Below the pieces are notes generated by a model that searched no databases, was not told the DNA's origin, and was given only the letters and a program-made list of their open reading frames with translations. Positions 27,935 to 36,383 of a DNA stretch of 64,000 nucleotides are shown piece by piece. The stretch covers positions 166,515-230,514 of the forward strand of contig NZ_JAXIVS010000015.1 of assembly GCF_034259325.1 (NCBI RefSeq), given 5' to 3'. Position 1 is the stretch's first letter; every line of letters starts with the position of its first letter. The position numbers were made by a program, and so were the translations under genes. The DNA is from Hyalangium ruber (GTDB lineage: Bacteria; Myxococcota; Myxococcia; Myxococcales; Myxococcaceae).

Positions 27935-28722
27935 CGCGAGCGGCTCCCGGGGTTGCTGGAGGGGTGGTGCTTGGCGATGAGCCGCGCCGCCGCGCCGCCG
28001 CTGTAGCGCTCGCTGTGGACCAGCTCGGCGCCACACCGGGACATCAGCTCCGAGAACTCGGAGATGCTCAGCTGGTTGATGATGCTCTCGGCAAGGTAGC
28101 GGTAGGGGGTGTTGTCCTTGACGAAGGGGCTGACGACATGGGGCATCACCTTCCGCATCCACGTCGTGTACACGGCGCGCCACACCTCCGAGTCCCGAGG
28201 GTAGAAGTGGTCGAGGATGATCAGCCGCCCGCCCGGCGCCAGCACCCGCAGCATCTCCCGCATGGCGGCTTCCTGGTCCGGGAAGTTGCGGTACGTGAAC
28301 GCCGTGAGCACCACGTCGTAGGCACCGGTGAGCCGCGGAATCGCGCACACGTCACCTTCGAAGTACGCGCCCTGGGGATCGTGCTTCCGCGCGACGCTCA
28401 GCATACCGGGAGACAGATCCATGCCCTCGACGCGAACACCCGTGTACTGGCGGCTCAGGAAGCGGGTCGACTCGCCGGTGCCGCACCCCACGTCCAGCAC
28501 CCGATCTCCGGGGCGCAGGGCCAGATCGCGCAGCGCCCGCCGGTACCAGAGGCTGGTATGACCGGCGAACACCAACAGCCGCAGGAAGTCATAGCGCGGG
28601 GAGATGGTGTCGAAGAGCGAGCGCACATACTCCCGCTTCGAGTCTCCTCGAAGCTGCGCCGCCTGATCAGGTGTCGCGCCCTGCTCCTCTTCGCCTCCGA
28701 GATTCTTGGCCCGTCCCTGCAT
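27931..28722 (-). CDS. UbiE/MenG-like methyltransferase, divergent copy
   Basis: A 263-residue SAM-dependent class I methyltransferase. Motif I is VLDVGCGTGESTRFL, motif II MDLSPGMLSVA, and the UbiE-like segments are FDTISPRYDFLRLL, AFTYRNFPDQEAAMREMLRVLAPGGRLIILD and FVKDNTPYRYLAESI. The DTISPRYD start and the length fit demethylmenaquinone methyltransferases, but several positions are unlike the canonical UbiE, which is also present (32839-33528). It sits between menD and the amidohydrolase and overlaps the latter by 4 bp. It could do a later or different quinone methylation. Confidence 0.85.
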   Translation of the reverse strand: MQGRAKNLGGEEEQGATPDQAAQLRGDSKREYVRSLFDTISPRYDFLRLLVFAGHTSLWYRRALRDLALRPGDRVLDVGCGTGESTRFLSRQYTGVRVEGMDLSPGMLSVARKHDPQGAYFEGDVCAIPRLTGAYDVVLTAFTYRNFPDQEAAMREMLRVLAPGGRLIILDHFYPRDSEVWRAVYTTWMRKVMPHVVSPFVKDNTPYRYLAESIINQLSISEFSELMSRCGAELVHSERYSGGAAARLIAKHHPSSNPGSRSR

Positions 28723-28755
28723 TCGGTGACTCCTCGTGGCTAACGGCGATTCTCG

Positions 28756-30513
28756 TTACGCCCAGGGGCCTGCGCCCAGGGCCTGGGTCATCCGCGCGAA
28801 CAGCTCGCGGTGAAGCTCCACGTTGTCCGTCCGCTCCGTGCGCACCTCGATGAGGTGCAGCCCCCCTTCCAAGCCCGCCTGGACCGCCGTGCGCAACGCG
28901 GCCGGAGTTTCCGGCCGGTGGAAGCGCGCTCCGTAGAGCGTCGCCACGTGCGAGAGATCGACACCGTGGGGCGTGCCGAAGAGCTGCTCGAAGTGTTCCG
29001 TGGCCTTCGCGATGGGCAGGAACGAGAAGATGCCGCCCCCATCGTTGTTCACCACCACGACGGTGAGCGGGACCCGGTGCCGGTGCGCGGTGAGCAGCCC
29101 GCCCACGTCGTGCAGGAGGGCCAGATCGCCGGTGAGCAGCACCGTGGGCCGCCCCGAAGCCGCGGACACCCCGAGCGCGCTGGAGATGATGCCGTCGATG
29201 CCGTTGGCGCCCCGGTTGGCGAGCACCCGCAGCGCCACGCCATTCGAGGGTGCGAAGGCGTCCACGTCCCGGATGGGCATGCTGCTGGAGACGAAGAGGT
29301 TCGCCCCGGACGGCAGCGCGGCCACCACCTCGCGGGCGATGCGCGGCTCGTTCAGCCCGGCCTGCTCGGCGAACGCGGCCTCCAGGGCGTTTCGGGCCAG
29401 GCGCTCGGCCTGGAGGAAGCCCTGTGCCCAGCGTCCCAGCCCGCGAGACATCCCGAGCCCCAGCGCCTCGCAGGCAGCCACGGCGGAGCCCTCGATGACC
29501 TGCGCCGAACGGTGAGCGGGGTCGAAGAGCGAGCCGTCGTCACTGAACAGGACGATGTGGGCCCCCGAGGCGTCGAGCCACTGCTGCGGGCCCTTGGGCG
29601 TCAGCCCGCCTCCGAAGCGCAGCACCAGCTCCGGCCGATGGGCCTGGGCGAAGGGCGGGTGGCGCAGCAGCGCGTCGTACAGGGAGAGCGTCGCGGCGCC
29701 TCCTCCATAACGCGCCTGGGAGACGGCCTCCGCGATGACGGGGTAGCCAGTAGCCTGGGAGAGCGCGGCGATGGCCTCCGCGAAGCCATCGTCCTCGTCC
29801 CGGGGCCCACAGACGATGAGCCCTCGCTCGGTGGCGGAGATCCGACGGCGCACCTCATCGATGGCCTGGGCATCCGGCTGACGCGCCGCCGGGGTGATGC
29901 GCGTCATCGGCGCCCCGGAGCGCCCCTCGCGGGCGAGCTCGGACAGGCGCTCGGCGCCGAAGGGCTCCGGCGTGGGCGCCAGCGGCTCGCGGAAGGGAAC
30001 GTTGAGCTGCACCGCGCCCCGAGGAGCGCGCAGGGACGTGCTCACGGCCCGAGAGACAGTGGCGCGCAGGTGGGCCACCGCCACGTCGCTCGACTCGGGC
30101 TGCCCCAGGTCCGCGAAGAAGCGGGCGTGCTCCCCGAACATGCGCGCCTGCGGCACGGTCTGCGGCGCGCCCCACCCTTGCAGCTCCAGCGGCCGGTCCG
30201 CCGTGAGCACGATGAGGGGCACATTCGACTGCGCCGCTTCGATGACGGCCGGGTAGAAGTGCGCCCCGGCCGTGCCGCTCGTGGCCACCAGCACCGCTGG
30301 CGCGCGCGAGTGCTTGGCCACGCCCAGCGCGAAGAAGCCGGCGCTGCGCTCATCGATGACGGACCAGATCTTCAGCCCCTCGACGCGAAGACAGGCCAGC
30401 GCCAGAGGCGAGGAGCGCGAGCCTGGGCACACCACCGCGTGACGGACGCCGCCGCGCACCAGCTCCTCCAGTAAGGCTCGCGCCCAGAGCTGGTTAAGAT
30501 TCGCGTCGGACAT
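28756..30513 (-). CDS. menD: SEPHCHC synthase MenD
   Basis: About 585 residues, a ThDP enzyme that adds 2-oxoglutarate-derived succinic semialdehyde to isochorismate. N-terminal RHAVVCPGSRSSPLALACLR with the family Glu region IDERSAGFFALG, STSGTAGAHFYPAVIEA, and the ThDP/Mg motif in LTGDLALLHDVGGLL through VVVNNDGGGIFSFLP are clear. The start is ATG 30513, or GTG 30516 directly before it, overlapping menF by about 20 bp, so the two are coupled. Confidence 0.97.
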   Translation of the reverse strand: MSDANLNQLWARALLEELVRGGVRHAVVCPGSRSSPLALACLRVEGLKIWSVIDERSAGFFALGVAKHSRAPAVLVATSGTAGAHFYPAVIEAAQSNVPLIVLTADRPLELQGWGAPQTVPQARMFGEHARFFADLGQPESSDVAVAHLRATVSRAVSTSLRAPRGAVQLNVPFREPLAPTPEPFGAERLSELAREGRSGAPMTRITPAARQPDAQAIDEVRRRISATERGLIVCGPRDEDDGFAEAIAALSQATGYPVIAEAVSQARYGGGAATLSLYDALLRHPPFAQAHRPELVLRFGGGLTPKGPQQWLDASGAHIVLFSDDGSLFDPAHRSAQVIEGSAVAACEALGLGMSRGLGRWAQGFLQAERLARNALEAAFAEQAGLNEPRIAREVVAALPSGANLFVSSSMPIRDVDAFAPSNGVALRVLANRGANGIDGIISSALGVSAASGRPTVLLTGDLALLHDVGGLLTAHRHRVPLTVVVVNNDGGGIFSFLPIAKATEHFEQLFGTPHGVDLSHVATLYGARFHRPETPAALRTAVQAGLEGGLHLIEVRTERTDNVELHRELFARMTQALGAGPWA

Positions 30514-31810
30514 CACTGCCTCCCAAGGCGCGCAACATCGCCAGGCTCTTCATCTCCGTCTCCCGCCACTCCGCCTCCGCACTGGAGCCCTGGACGATGC
30601 CAGCCCCCACGAAGAGCCGGGCGTGCGCGCCCGTCACCAGCGCCGAGCGCAGCGCCACCGCCATGTGCGCCCCGCTCGGGCCGATCCACCCCACCGGCCC
30701 CGCGTACCAGCCGCGATCCAGCGCCTCGTGCTCATGCAGGAAGCCCAGCGCGTGCTCCCTCGGCACACCGCCCACCGCCGGCGTGGGGTGCAGCGCCGCC
30801 ACCACCTGCGCCGGGCTCACGCCCTCGCGCAGCTCGGCGCGGATGCCGGTGCGCAGATGCACCACGTTCTTCAGCGTGAGCAGCGAGGGCTCGGCGTCCG
30901 CCGTCACGTGCTCGGCGACGGGCCGCAACGCCGAGAGGATGTACCGCACCACGGACTGGTGCTCCCGGCTCTCCTTGTCGCTCCCGCCCAGCCCCTCGGC
31001 CTGCCCGGGCGCCGCGGAGCCCGCCAGCGCCTCCGTCTCCAACGTGCGCCCCTCGACGCGGCACAGCGTCTCCGGCGTGGCCCCCAGGAACGCCGTCTCG
31101 CTCTTGGCGCGAAACAGAAACGTGACACAGCGCGGGTTCTGCTCGCGCAGCCGGGCCAGCACCTCCACCAGATCGAAGGGGGCCGACCCTACCGCCTCCA
31201 CCGCGCGCGCCATCACCACCTTCTGGATGCAGCCGGCGTTGATGGCCTCCAGCGCCCGGCTCACCCGGGCCTCGAAATCCTGGCGCGACGAGGAGAGCTG
31301 CAACCCGACCACCCCACCCTTCGGGTGGTAGTAGCTGTCCGGGAAGCTCGCGCGCACCCGCTCCAGCCGCGAGCGGACGAGATCCTCGCCCCCCGCATCC
31401 TCCAAAGCGAACGCCGCCACCTTCACCCCCGTCCCCACCCGCCAGGCGAGCACCTCGGGCATCGTCCACCGCGCGAAGCCGTGCGCCTCCCAGCGCGCGT
31501 CCGACGGCGCCGAGGCGGCGAAGCGCATGCCCCCGAACCAGGGACCGGGCATCCCTTTCGGCACGCCCTCCATCCAGCGAATCTCGGCCCGCGAGGCGAG
31601 CGTCGAGAGCACCTCATTCACCTCGGCCGCGCTCCGAGCCTCCCGGACCGCCGCCTCACCCCAACCCGCTACCGCCTGCCCCACCGTGGGGCGCTCCCAA
31701 TAGACGGAGGGCACGCCCAACACGCTTGCTCCCGAGAGCGGATCGACGCCATTCAAGGTCGTCGTCCCAGCCACCCAACGCTGTGCTTTCTCAGGATTGA
31801 GCATCGGCAT
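30494..31810 (-). CDS. menF: Isochorismate synthase
   Basis: A 438-residue member of the anthranilate/isochorismate synthase family. The C-terminal chorismate-binding domain shows IQKVVMARAVEA (catalytic Lys), FLGATPETLCRVEG, ETEALAGSAAPG, KESREHQSVVRYI, VVHLRTGIRAEL, LHPTPAVGGVP and FVGAGIVQGSSAEAEWRETEMKS. The ATG at 31810 has GAGAGG five bases upstream. It commits chorismate to menaquinone, although the same reaction can feed catechol siderophores; the menD overlap argues for menaquinone. Confidence 0.96.
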   Translation of the reverse strand: MPMLNPEKAQRWVAGTTTLNGVDPLSGASVLGVPSVYWERPTVGQAVAGWGEAAVREARSAAEVNEVLSTLASRAEIRWMEGVPKGMPGPWFGGMRFAASAPSDARWEAHGFARWTMPEVLAWRVGTGVKVAAFALEDAGGEDLVRSRLERVRASFPDSYYHPKGGVVGLQLSSSRQDFEARVSRALEAINAGCIQKVVMARAVEAVGSAPFDLVEVLARLREQNPRCVTFLFRAKSETAFLGATPETLCRVEGRTLETEALAGSAAPGQAEGLGGSDKESREHQSVVRYILSALRPVAEHVTADAEPSLLTLKNVVHLRTGIRAELREGVSPAQVVAALHPTPAVGGVPREHALGFLHEHEALDRGWYAGPVGWIGPSGAHMAVALRSALVTGAHARLFVGAGIVQGSSAEAEWRETEMKSLAMLRALGGSDVRRES

Positions 31811-31870
31811 TTGAGCCTCTCTAGAGCCAACGGGTCATGTTCCTTCGTGTACGGCTCACGCTTGTTTTAA

Positions 31871-31886
31871 TCGTGATTCTCGTTAT
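31871..31886 (-). promoter_or_regulatory. Fur-box-like A/T-rich element upstream of menF
   Basis: Minus-strand ATAACGAGAATCACGA at 31886-31871, which with the following TT matches about 13 of 18 positions of the Escherichia coli-type Fur box (ATAATGATAATCATTATC). The core TAACGAGAATC recurs at 28758-28748, just ahead of the UbiE-like gene. It lies about 60 bp upstream of the menF ATG. Iron control is a guess from similarity only. Confidence 0.3.
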
Positions 31887-31897
31887 ACAAGATTAAG

Positions 31898-31919
31898 GAG
31901 TTCAAAACCACGTGAACTC
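31898..31919. promoter_or_regulatory. Perfect inverted repeat in the menF/aroF divergent region (copy 2 of 2)
   Basis: GAGTTCA (31898-31904), centre AAACCACG, TGAACTC (31913-31919). It is identical in both arms and 7 of 8 centre bases to the element upstream of menH. It ends 17 bp before the aroF GTG and lies about 88 bp upstream of menF, so one bound factor could affect both directions. Confidence 0.65.
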
Positions 31920-31936
31920 ATGCCCCGGGAGGCGAT

Positions 31937-32842
31937 GTGGGAGCGAGGCGTACTGAAGAAGCCACGCGAGAGAGCACTGCCCCGCAACCAGAGCCGAGCC
32001 GAGCCCTGAAGAACTCGAACCCTGAGTGCCGACGCATTCCGGTGGGACGACTCGAAGTAGGAGGGCCCGGCTTCGTGGTCATGGCCGGACCGTGCGCGGT
32101 GGAGAACGCGGAGCAGACCTCCGTGACCGCCGAGGCCGTGGCGGCCGCGGGAGCGCATGTGTTGCGCGGAGGCGTGTTCAAACCTCGCACCAGTCCTCGC
32201 TCCTTTCAAGGGTTGGGAGAGCCTGGCCTCCACATGCTGGCCGAGGCGGGGCGGCGTCACGGAATGCCTCTCATTAGCGAGGTGATGGACGCCTCGCAGA
32301 TTCCACTCATGGTGGAGTACGCGGACATCCTCCAGGTGGGCGCGCGGAACATGCAGAACTACACGCTGCTGCGCGCGCTGGGCAAGGTGCAGCGGCCGGT
32401 GCTGCTCAAGCGCGGGCTGGCGGCCACCATCGAGGAGTGGATGCTGGCGGCCGAGTACATCCTGGATGGCGGCAACACCCACGTGATGCTGTGCGAGCGT
32501 GGCATCCGCACCTTCGAGACGGCCATGCGAAACACGCTGGATCTGTCCGCGGTGGCCTACGTGAAGGAGCGCTCGCCGCTGCCGGTCATCGTGGATCCTT
32601 CTCACGCGACGGGAAGCCCCTCGCTGGTGCTGCCCATGGCGATGGCGGCGGCGGTGGCGGGCGCTGACGGGCTGCTGGTGGAGGTCCACCCGTGGCCGGA
32701 GCAGGCGCTGTGCGACGGGAAGCAGGCGCTCACGCCCGAGCAGTTCCAGTATTTGATGCAGCGGCTGCCGGCTGTGTTACATGCCGTGGACCGGCACCTC
32801 TGGAAGCCGGAGAGTCCGATCCAGCTGGCGGGAGCACGATGA
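31937..32842 (+). CDS. aroF: 3-deoxy-7-phosphoheptulonate (DAHP) synthase, type I-beta-like
   Basis: About 301 residues, condensing PEP and erythrose-4-phosphate in the first shikimate step. The barrel motifs are [93 protein letters not shown] and [20 protein letters not shown]. No ACT, ferredoxin-like or chorismate-mutase domain is attached, so classic feedback domains are absent. The start is GTG 31937, five bases after GGGAGG; a later GTG at 32042 would remove a non-conserved 35-residue leader. It heads the aro operon and overlaps ubiE by 4 bp. Confidence 0.93.
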   Translation: MGARRTEEATRESTAPQPEPSRALKNSNPECRRIPVGRLEVGGPGFVVMAGPCAVENAEQTSVTAEAVAAAGAHVLRGGVFKPRTSPRSFQGLGEPGLHMLAEAGRRHGMPLISEVMDASQIPLMVEYADILQVGARNMQNYTLLRALGKVQRPVLLKRGLAATIEEWMLAAEYILDGGNTHVMLCERGIRTFETAMRNTLDLSAVAYVKERSPLPVIVDPSHATGSPSLVLPMAMAAAVAGADGLLVEVHPWPEQALCDGKQALTPEQFQYLMQRLPAVLHAVDRHLWKPESPIQLAGAR

Positions 32843-33528
32843 GCACCGAAGTCCGACAGATGTTCTCCTCGATCGCCACGCGCTACGACGTGACGAACGA
32901 GGTGCTTTCGTTTGGCATCCACCGCCTGTGGCGCCGCACCACGGTGCGCCTGAGCGGAGCCAAGCAGGGAGACAGCATCCTCGACTGCGCGACGGGAACG
33001 GGAGACCTGGCGCTGGTCTGGAAGCGCACGGTGGGCGCCTCTGGCCGCGTGGTGGGCACCGACTTCTGCCCGGAGATGCTGCAGAGCGCTCCCGCGAAGG
33101 CCGAGCAGGCGGGGCTCCAGGTGGAGTTCCAGGTGGCCGATGCGATGGCCCTGCCCTTCGCGGACAACTCCTTCGACGTGGCGTCGATCTCCTTCGGCAT
33201 CCGCAACGTGGATGATCCGGTGAAGTGCCTGAAGGAGATGGCGCGCGTGGTGAAGCCGGGCGGGCGCGTGGTGGTGCTCGAGTTCGGCCAGCCCGAGGGC
33301 CTGTTCGGCGCGCTCTTCCGCTTCTACAGCAAGACGATCATGCCAGCGATCGGCGGGCTGCTTACGGGCAACAGGGCGGCATATGAGTACCTGCCTCGCA
33401 CCGCGGCGGCGTTCCCCGCGGGCGAGCGCTTCCTGGCGCTCATGGACCAAGCCGATGCCTATCGCGAAAGGGTGGCCCATCCGCTGACGTTTGGGACATC
33501 CTACGTCTATGTCGGAACGGTCCGCTGA
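32839..33528 (+). CDS. ubiE: Demethylmenaquinone methyltransferase UbiE/MenG
   Basis: A 229-residue canonical UbiE/COQ5 enzyme that performs the final C-methylation of menaquinone. Motifs are [88 protein letters not shown] and the C-terminal [13 protein letters not shown] (usual end SxGxxxxxxG). ATG 32839 overlaps the aroF stop (ATGA). A menaquinone gene inside a shikimate operon links both pathways. Confidence 0.95.
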   Translation: MSTEVRQMFSSIATRYDVTNEVLSFGIHRLWRRTTVRLSGAKQGDSILDCATGTGDLALVWKRTVGASGRVVGTDFCPEMLQSAPAKAEQAGLQVEFQVADAMALPFADNSFDVASISFGIRNVDDPVKCLKEMARVVKPGGRVVVLEFGQPEGLFGALFRFYSKTIMPAIGGLLTGNRAAYEYLPRTAAAFPAGERFLALMDQADAYRERVAHPLTFGTSYVYVGTVR

Positions 33529-34108
33529 CGCACGGCGACAGACTCTCGAACAGATTCTCGATGCTGTAGACCCCCGGCTGTCCCCGGGGCTGAGAGCCCA
33601 GCTTGCCCGGCCAGGGCCGACGGCGCTGCCGGATGCGGGGCAGACAGTGGTGATCGCCGGGCACCGCTCGGCTGGCAAGACGCGGCTCCTGCCGCTGGTG
33701 GCACGGCTCCTCGGCCGTGCCGGGCTGGACCTGGATGCGGAGCTGGAGCGCGCCACGGGGCGCTCGTTGCGCTCCTGGGTAGCCGAGGAGCCCAGCACCT
33801 TCCGCGCCGCCGAGCGCCGGGCGCTCCTGGAGCTACCCCCTGGAAGTCTGGTCGCCGTGGGAGGGGGCTTCCTCTCCCATCACCCTGAGGCACTGGCGGG
33901 ACGGTTCACCCTGGTCGTGCCGATCTCTTTCGAGACGTACCGCGAGCGCCTGCTGGCCGATACCACGCGGCCCCGGCTCCGTCCGGGCGTGTCACTGGAA
34001 GAAGAGCTCTCCACCGTGTTTCACGAGCGTGAAGTGTTGCACGCCCGTGTCCCGAGCGTGCCGCTGGTGGATTTCCTCCGGGCCTTCCGAAGCGAGGTGA
34101 TGCCATGA
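33509..34108 (+). CDS. aroK: Shikimate kinase
   Basis: About 199 residues. A P-loop (IAGHRSAGKTRLLPLVA) lies about 50 residues in, with the shikimate-binding DLDAELERATGRS, the FRAAERRALLEL region and the GGG site (VAVGGGFLSHHPEAL), then ADTTRPRLRPG (the usual lid RPLL). A 45-residue N-terminal extension without clear homology precedes the kinase core. ATG 33509 lies inside the end of ubiE (20-bp overlap). It phosphorylates shikimate for AroA. Confidence 0.9.
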   Translation: MSERSADARRQTLEQILDAVDPRLSPGLRAQLARPGPTALPDAGQTVVIAGHRSAGKTRLLPLVARLLGRAGLDLDAELERATGRSLRSWVAEEPSTFRAAERRALLELPPGSLVAVGGGFLSHHPEALAGRFTLVVPISFETYRERLLADTTRPRLRPGVSLEEELSTVFHEREVLHARVPSVPLVDFLRAFRSEVMP

Positions 34109-35367
34109 CGCCGCTGCTACGTGTCGTCACCCTGCCGCCCACCCTGCTGGGCTCCGAGGCGATCCGCTTCGCGGAGGAGGTCCGCCGCCGGGGTGCGAAC
34201 GTGCTCGAGGTGCGAACCGATCTGCACGCGCCGGAGGCCGTGGACGGCCAGGCCCTGGCGCGGGTGCTGCCGCTGCTCATCTCCGAGCGGGGAAAGCCCC
34301 TGCCCTCCTCCTGGATGGAGGCCGCCACCTATGTGGACCGGGATGTGACGGTCTCGGTGGAGGTCCCCTCGTCGAAGTGGCGGCTGGTGGCCTCGCACCA
34401 TGCCGCGCGCCCGCTCTCTTCGGACGAGGCCCTGTGCCTCTGGGAGCAGACGCTGCCCGCGAATGCCTGGGTGAAGCATGTCGAGCCCCTGGGCCCTTCC
34501 TCGCGCGTGGAGGAGTTGCTGGAGACGCAGTCCCGGCTCATTGCCCGCTTCGGTGCCGGTCGGGTAACGGTGCTGGGAATGGGGCCCGCAGCGCTTCCGG
34601 CCCGCGTGGTGCTCGCCCGACGCAACGCGCTCGACTACGTCGCCGCGGGAGGCAGTTGGAGCGCGGCGCCGGGACAACGGCTGCTGGATGACGCCGTCCG
34701 CGAGCTGCGCGCGGTGGAGCGGGGAACCGCGCGTGGGGGTGCTTCGCGGCTCGGCATCCTGGGCACGAGCATCGTCCACTCCCGCTCGCCGCGCATCCAC
34801 CGCCAGCCCTTCGATCGCATCGACATCCCCGAGGATGGGCCCGTCGAGGAGCTCGTCGATTCGCTGCTGCCCCACTACGCCGGCTTCGCCGTCACCAGCC
34901 CCTTCAAGCTGCGGCTGGCCCGCCATACCCGCGCGCCCCTGGAGGCCATCAACACCCTGGTGCGCCGGGGCAACCGCTGGGAGTCCTTCAACACCGACGT
35001 CGCGGGAGCGCGTGCCGTGCTGGAGCGGCTCGGGGCCCGCGAGGTGTTCGTCCTCGGTGACGGCGGCTCGACCGCCGCGCTCCGCGCCATCGCCCCGGAG
35101 GCCGGCGTCCAGTTGCGCGTCCTCAAGCGCTCGGAAGTCCACGAGCCCCTGCGCGGCGCGGGCCTCTGGACCTGGCCGGATCGGATAGCCCCACCCGAGG
35201 GCCTGCGGTTTGATGGGGCGCGCGTGGCGGTGATCGCCTACGGTGCCCCGGGTCGGCGTGTCGCCCAGGAGATTGCGCGACGCGGCGGCACTCCAGTCAT
35301 GCTGGGTTCGGCGTGGTTCATCGCACAAGCTCGGCGGCAGCGTGAACTCTGGGAGAGCGCGACATGA
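34105..35367 (+). CDS. aroE: AroD-AroE fusion: 3-dehydroquinate dehydratase / shikimate dehydrogenase
   Basis: A 420-residue bifunctional protein. Residues about 1-205 are a compact type I dehydroquinase: LEVRTDL (about 34-40), catalytic His in LVASHHA (98/99), Schiff-base Lys in WVKHVE (124) and the lid APGQ (188-191). Residues about 214-420 are shikimate dehydrogenase: LGILGTSIVHSRSPRIH with the shikimate-binding SRS, catalytic Lys in FAVTSPFK (268), AINTL (Asn 283), FNTDVAGA (Asp 298) and the NADP fold VFVLGDGGSTAAL. The fused order is known in plants and a few bacteria. Overlaps aroK by 4 bp and aroC by 4 bp. Confidence 0.92.
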   Translation: MTPLLRVVTLPPTLLGSEAIRFAEEVRRRGANVLEVRTDLHAPEAVDGQALARVLPLLISERGKPLPSSWMEAATYVDRDVTVSVEVPSSKWRLVASHHAARPLSSDEALCLWEQTLPANAWVKHVEPLGPSSRVEELLETQSRLIARFGAGRVTVLGMGPAALPARVVLARRNALDYVAAGGSWSAAPGQRLLDDAVRELRAVERGTARGGASRLGILGTSIVHSRSPRIHRQPFDRIDIPEDGPVEELVDSLLPHYAGFAVTSPFKLRLARHTRAPLEAINTLVRRGNRWESFNTDVAGARAVLERLGAREVFVLGDGGSTAALRAIAPEAGVQLRVLKRSEVHEPLRGAGLWTWPDRIAPPEGLRFDGARVAVIAYGAPGRRVAQEIARRGGTPVMLGSAWFIAQARRQRELWESAT

Positions 35368-36383
35368 ACACCCTTGGCGTCCTGTTCCGTCTGACCACCT
35401 TCGGCGAGAGCCACGGCCCCGCGCTGGGCTCGATCATCGACGGGTGCCCCTCTGGCGTCCCCCTCACGCGCGAGCACATCCAGGCCGCGCTGGATCGGCG
35501 ACGCCCCGGCCAATCGGCCATCGTCACCGCCCGCTCCGAGCCGGACCAGGTGGAGATCCTCTCCGGCGTCTTCGAGGACAAGACGCTGGGCACGCCCATC
35601 GCGGCCATCGTGCGCAACACGAACCAGCGCTCGGGCGACTACGACAAGCTGAAAACGGAGGACCGGCCCGGCCACGCGGACGCGGTCTGGCGCGAGCGCT
35701 ACAAGCACCGTGACCACCGGGGCGGCGGGCGCACCAGCGGCCGCGAGACGCTCTGCCGAGTGATTGGCGGCGCGGTGGCGGAGGCCTACCTCGCCCGGGA
35801 TCTGCCCCAGGTGCGCACGGTGGGCTGGGTCTCCCAGGTGGGAAACCTCGTCGCGGCGGTGCCCCCTCCGGGTCTCACGCGCGCGCAGGTGGACGCACAC
35901 CCCACGCGCTGCGCGGATCCGGTGCTGCGCGAGGAGATCTCCCAGCGCATCCTCGCGGCCAAGGAGGCCGGAGACAGCCTGGGGGGCTCCATCGACATCC
36001 GCGTCGAGGGCCTGCCGGTGGGGCTCGGTGAGCCCATCTTCGGCAAGCTCAAGGCGCTGATCGCCCAGGCGCTGGGCAGCGTCGGCGCCGTGACGGGCGT
36101 GGTCTGGGGCCCGCCGGATCTGCTCTCGCGAATCGAGCAGCCCGGCAGCGTCTTCCACACCCAGAAGGAGATGTACGGCGGCATCCAGGGCGGCCTGGCC
36201 AACGGCGAGCCGATGCAGGTGCGCGCCTTCTTCAAGCCGCCCGCCACGCTCGCCGACCACGCGAAGGGCGGACGCCACGATCCGTGCATCATGCCTCGCG
36301 CGGTGCCCGTCCTGGAGGCGATGGTGTCGATGGTCATCGCCGATCTCGTCCTGCAGATGAACGCCCGACCGCACTCCCTATGA
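35364..36383 (+). CDS. aroC: Chorismate synthase
   Basis: A 339-residue FMN-dependent enzyme that makes chorismate from EPSP. It shows LTTFGESHGPALGSIIDGCPSG, RRRPGQSAIVTARSEPDQVEILSGVFE, GHADAVWRERYKHRDHRGGGRTSGRET and the C-terminal DPCIMPRAVPVLEAMV. It is slightly short for the family but all signatures are present. ATG 35364 overlaps aroDE. Its product is the branch point for the divergent menF. Confidence 0.97.
   Translation: MNTLGVLFRLTTFGESHGPALGSIIDGCPSGVPLTREHIQAALDRRRPGQSAIVTARSEPDQVEILSGVFEDKTLGTPIAAIVRNTNQRSGDYDKLKTEDRPGHADAVWRERYKHRDHRGGGRTSGRETLCRVIGGAVAEAYLARDLPQVRTVGWVSQVGNLVAAVPPPGLTRAQVDAHPTRCADPVLREEISQRILAAKEAGDSLGGSIDIRVEGLPVGLGEPIFGKLKALIAQALGSVGAVTGVVWGPPDLLSRIEQPGSVFHTQKEMYGGIQGGLANGEPMQVRAFFKPPATLADHAKGGRHDPCIMPRAVPVLEAMVSMVIADLVLQMNARPHSL

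Noticed and set aside
31920-32009. 29-codon ORF ([10 protein letters not shown]...) overlapping the aroF start, possible leader peptide
   Set aside because: No aromatic-codon run, no attenuator hairpins; aroF GTG with GGGAGG explains the region better.
32692-32838. Longer N-terminus for UbiE
   Set aside because: Lies in aroF in another frame; [17 protein letters not shown] is the family start.
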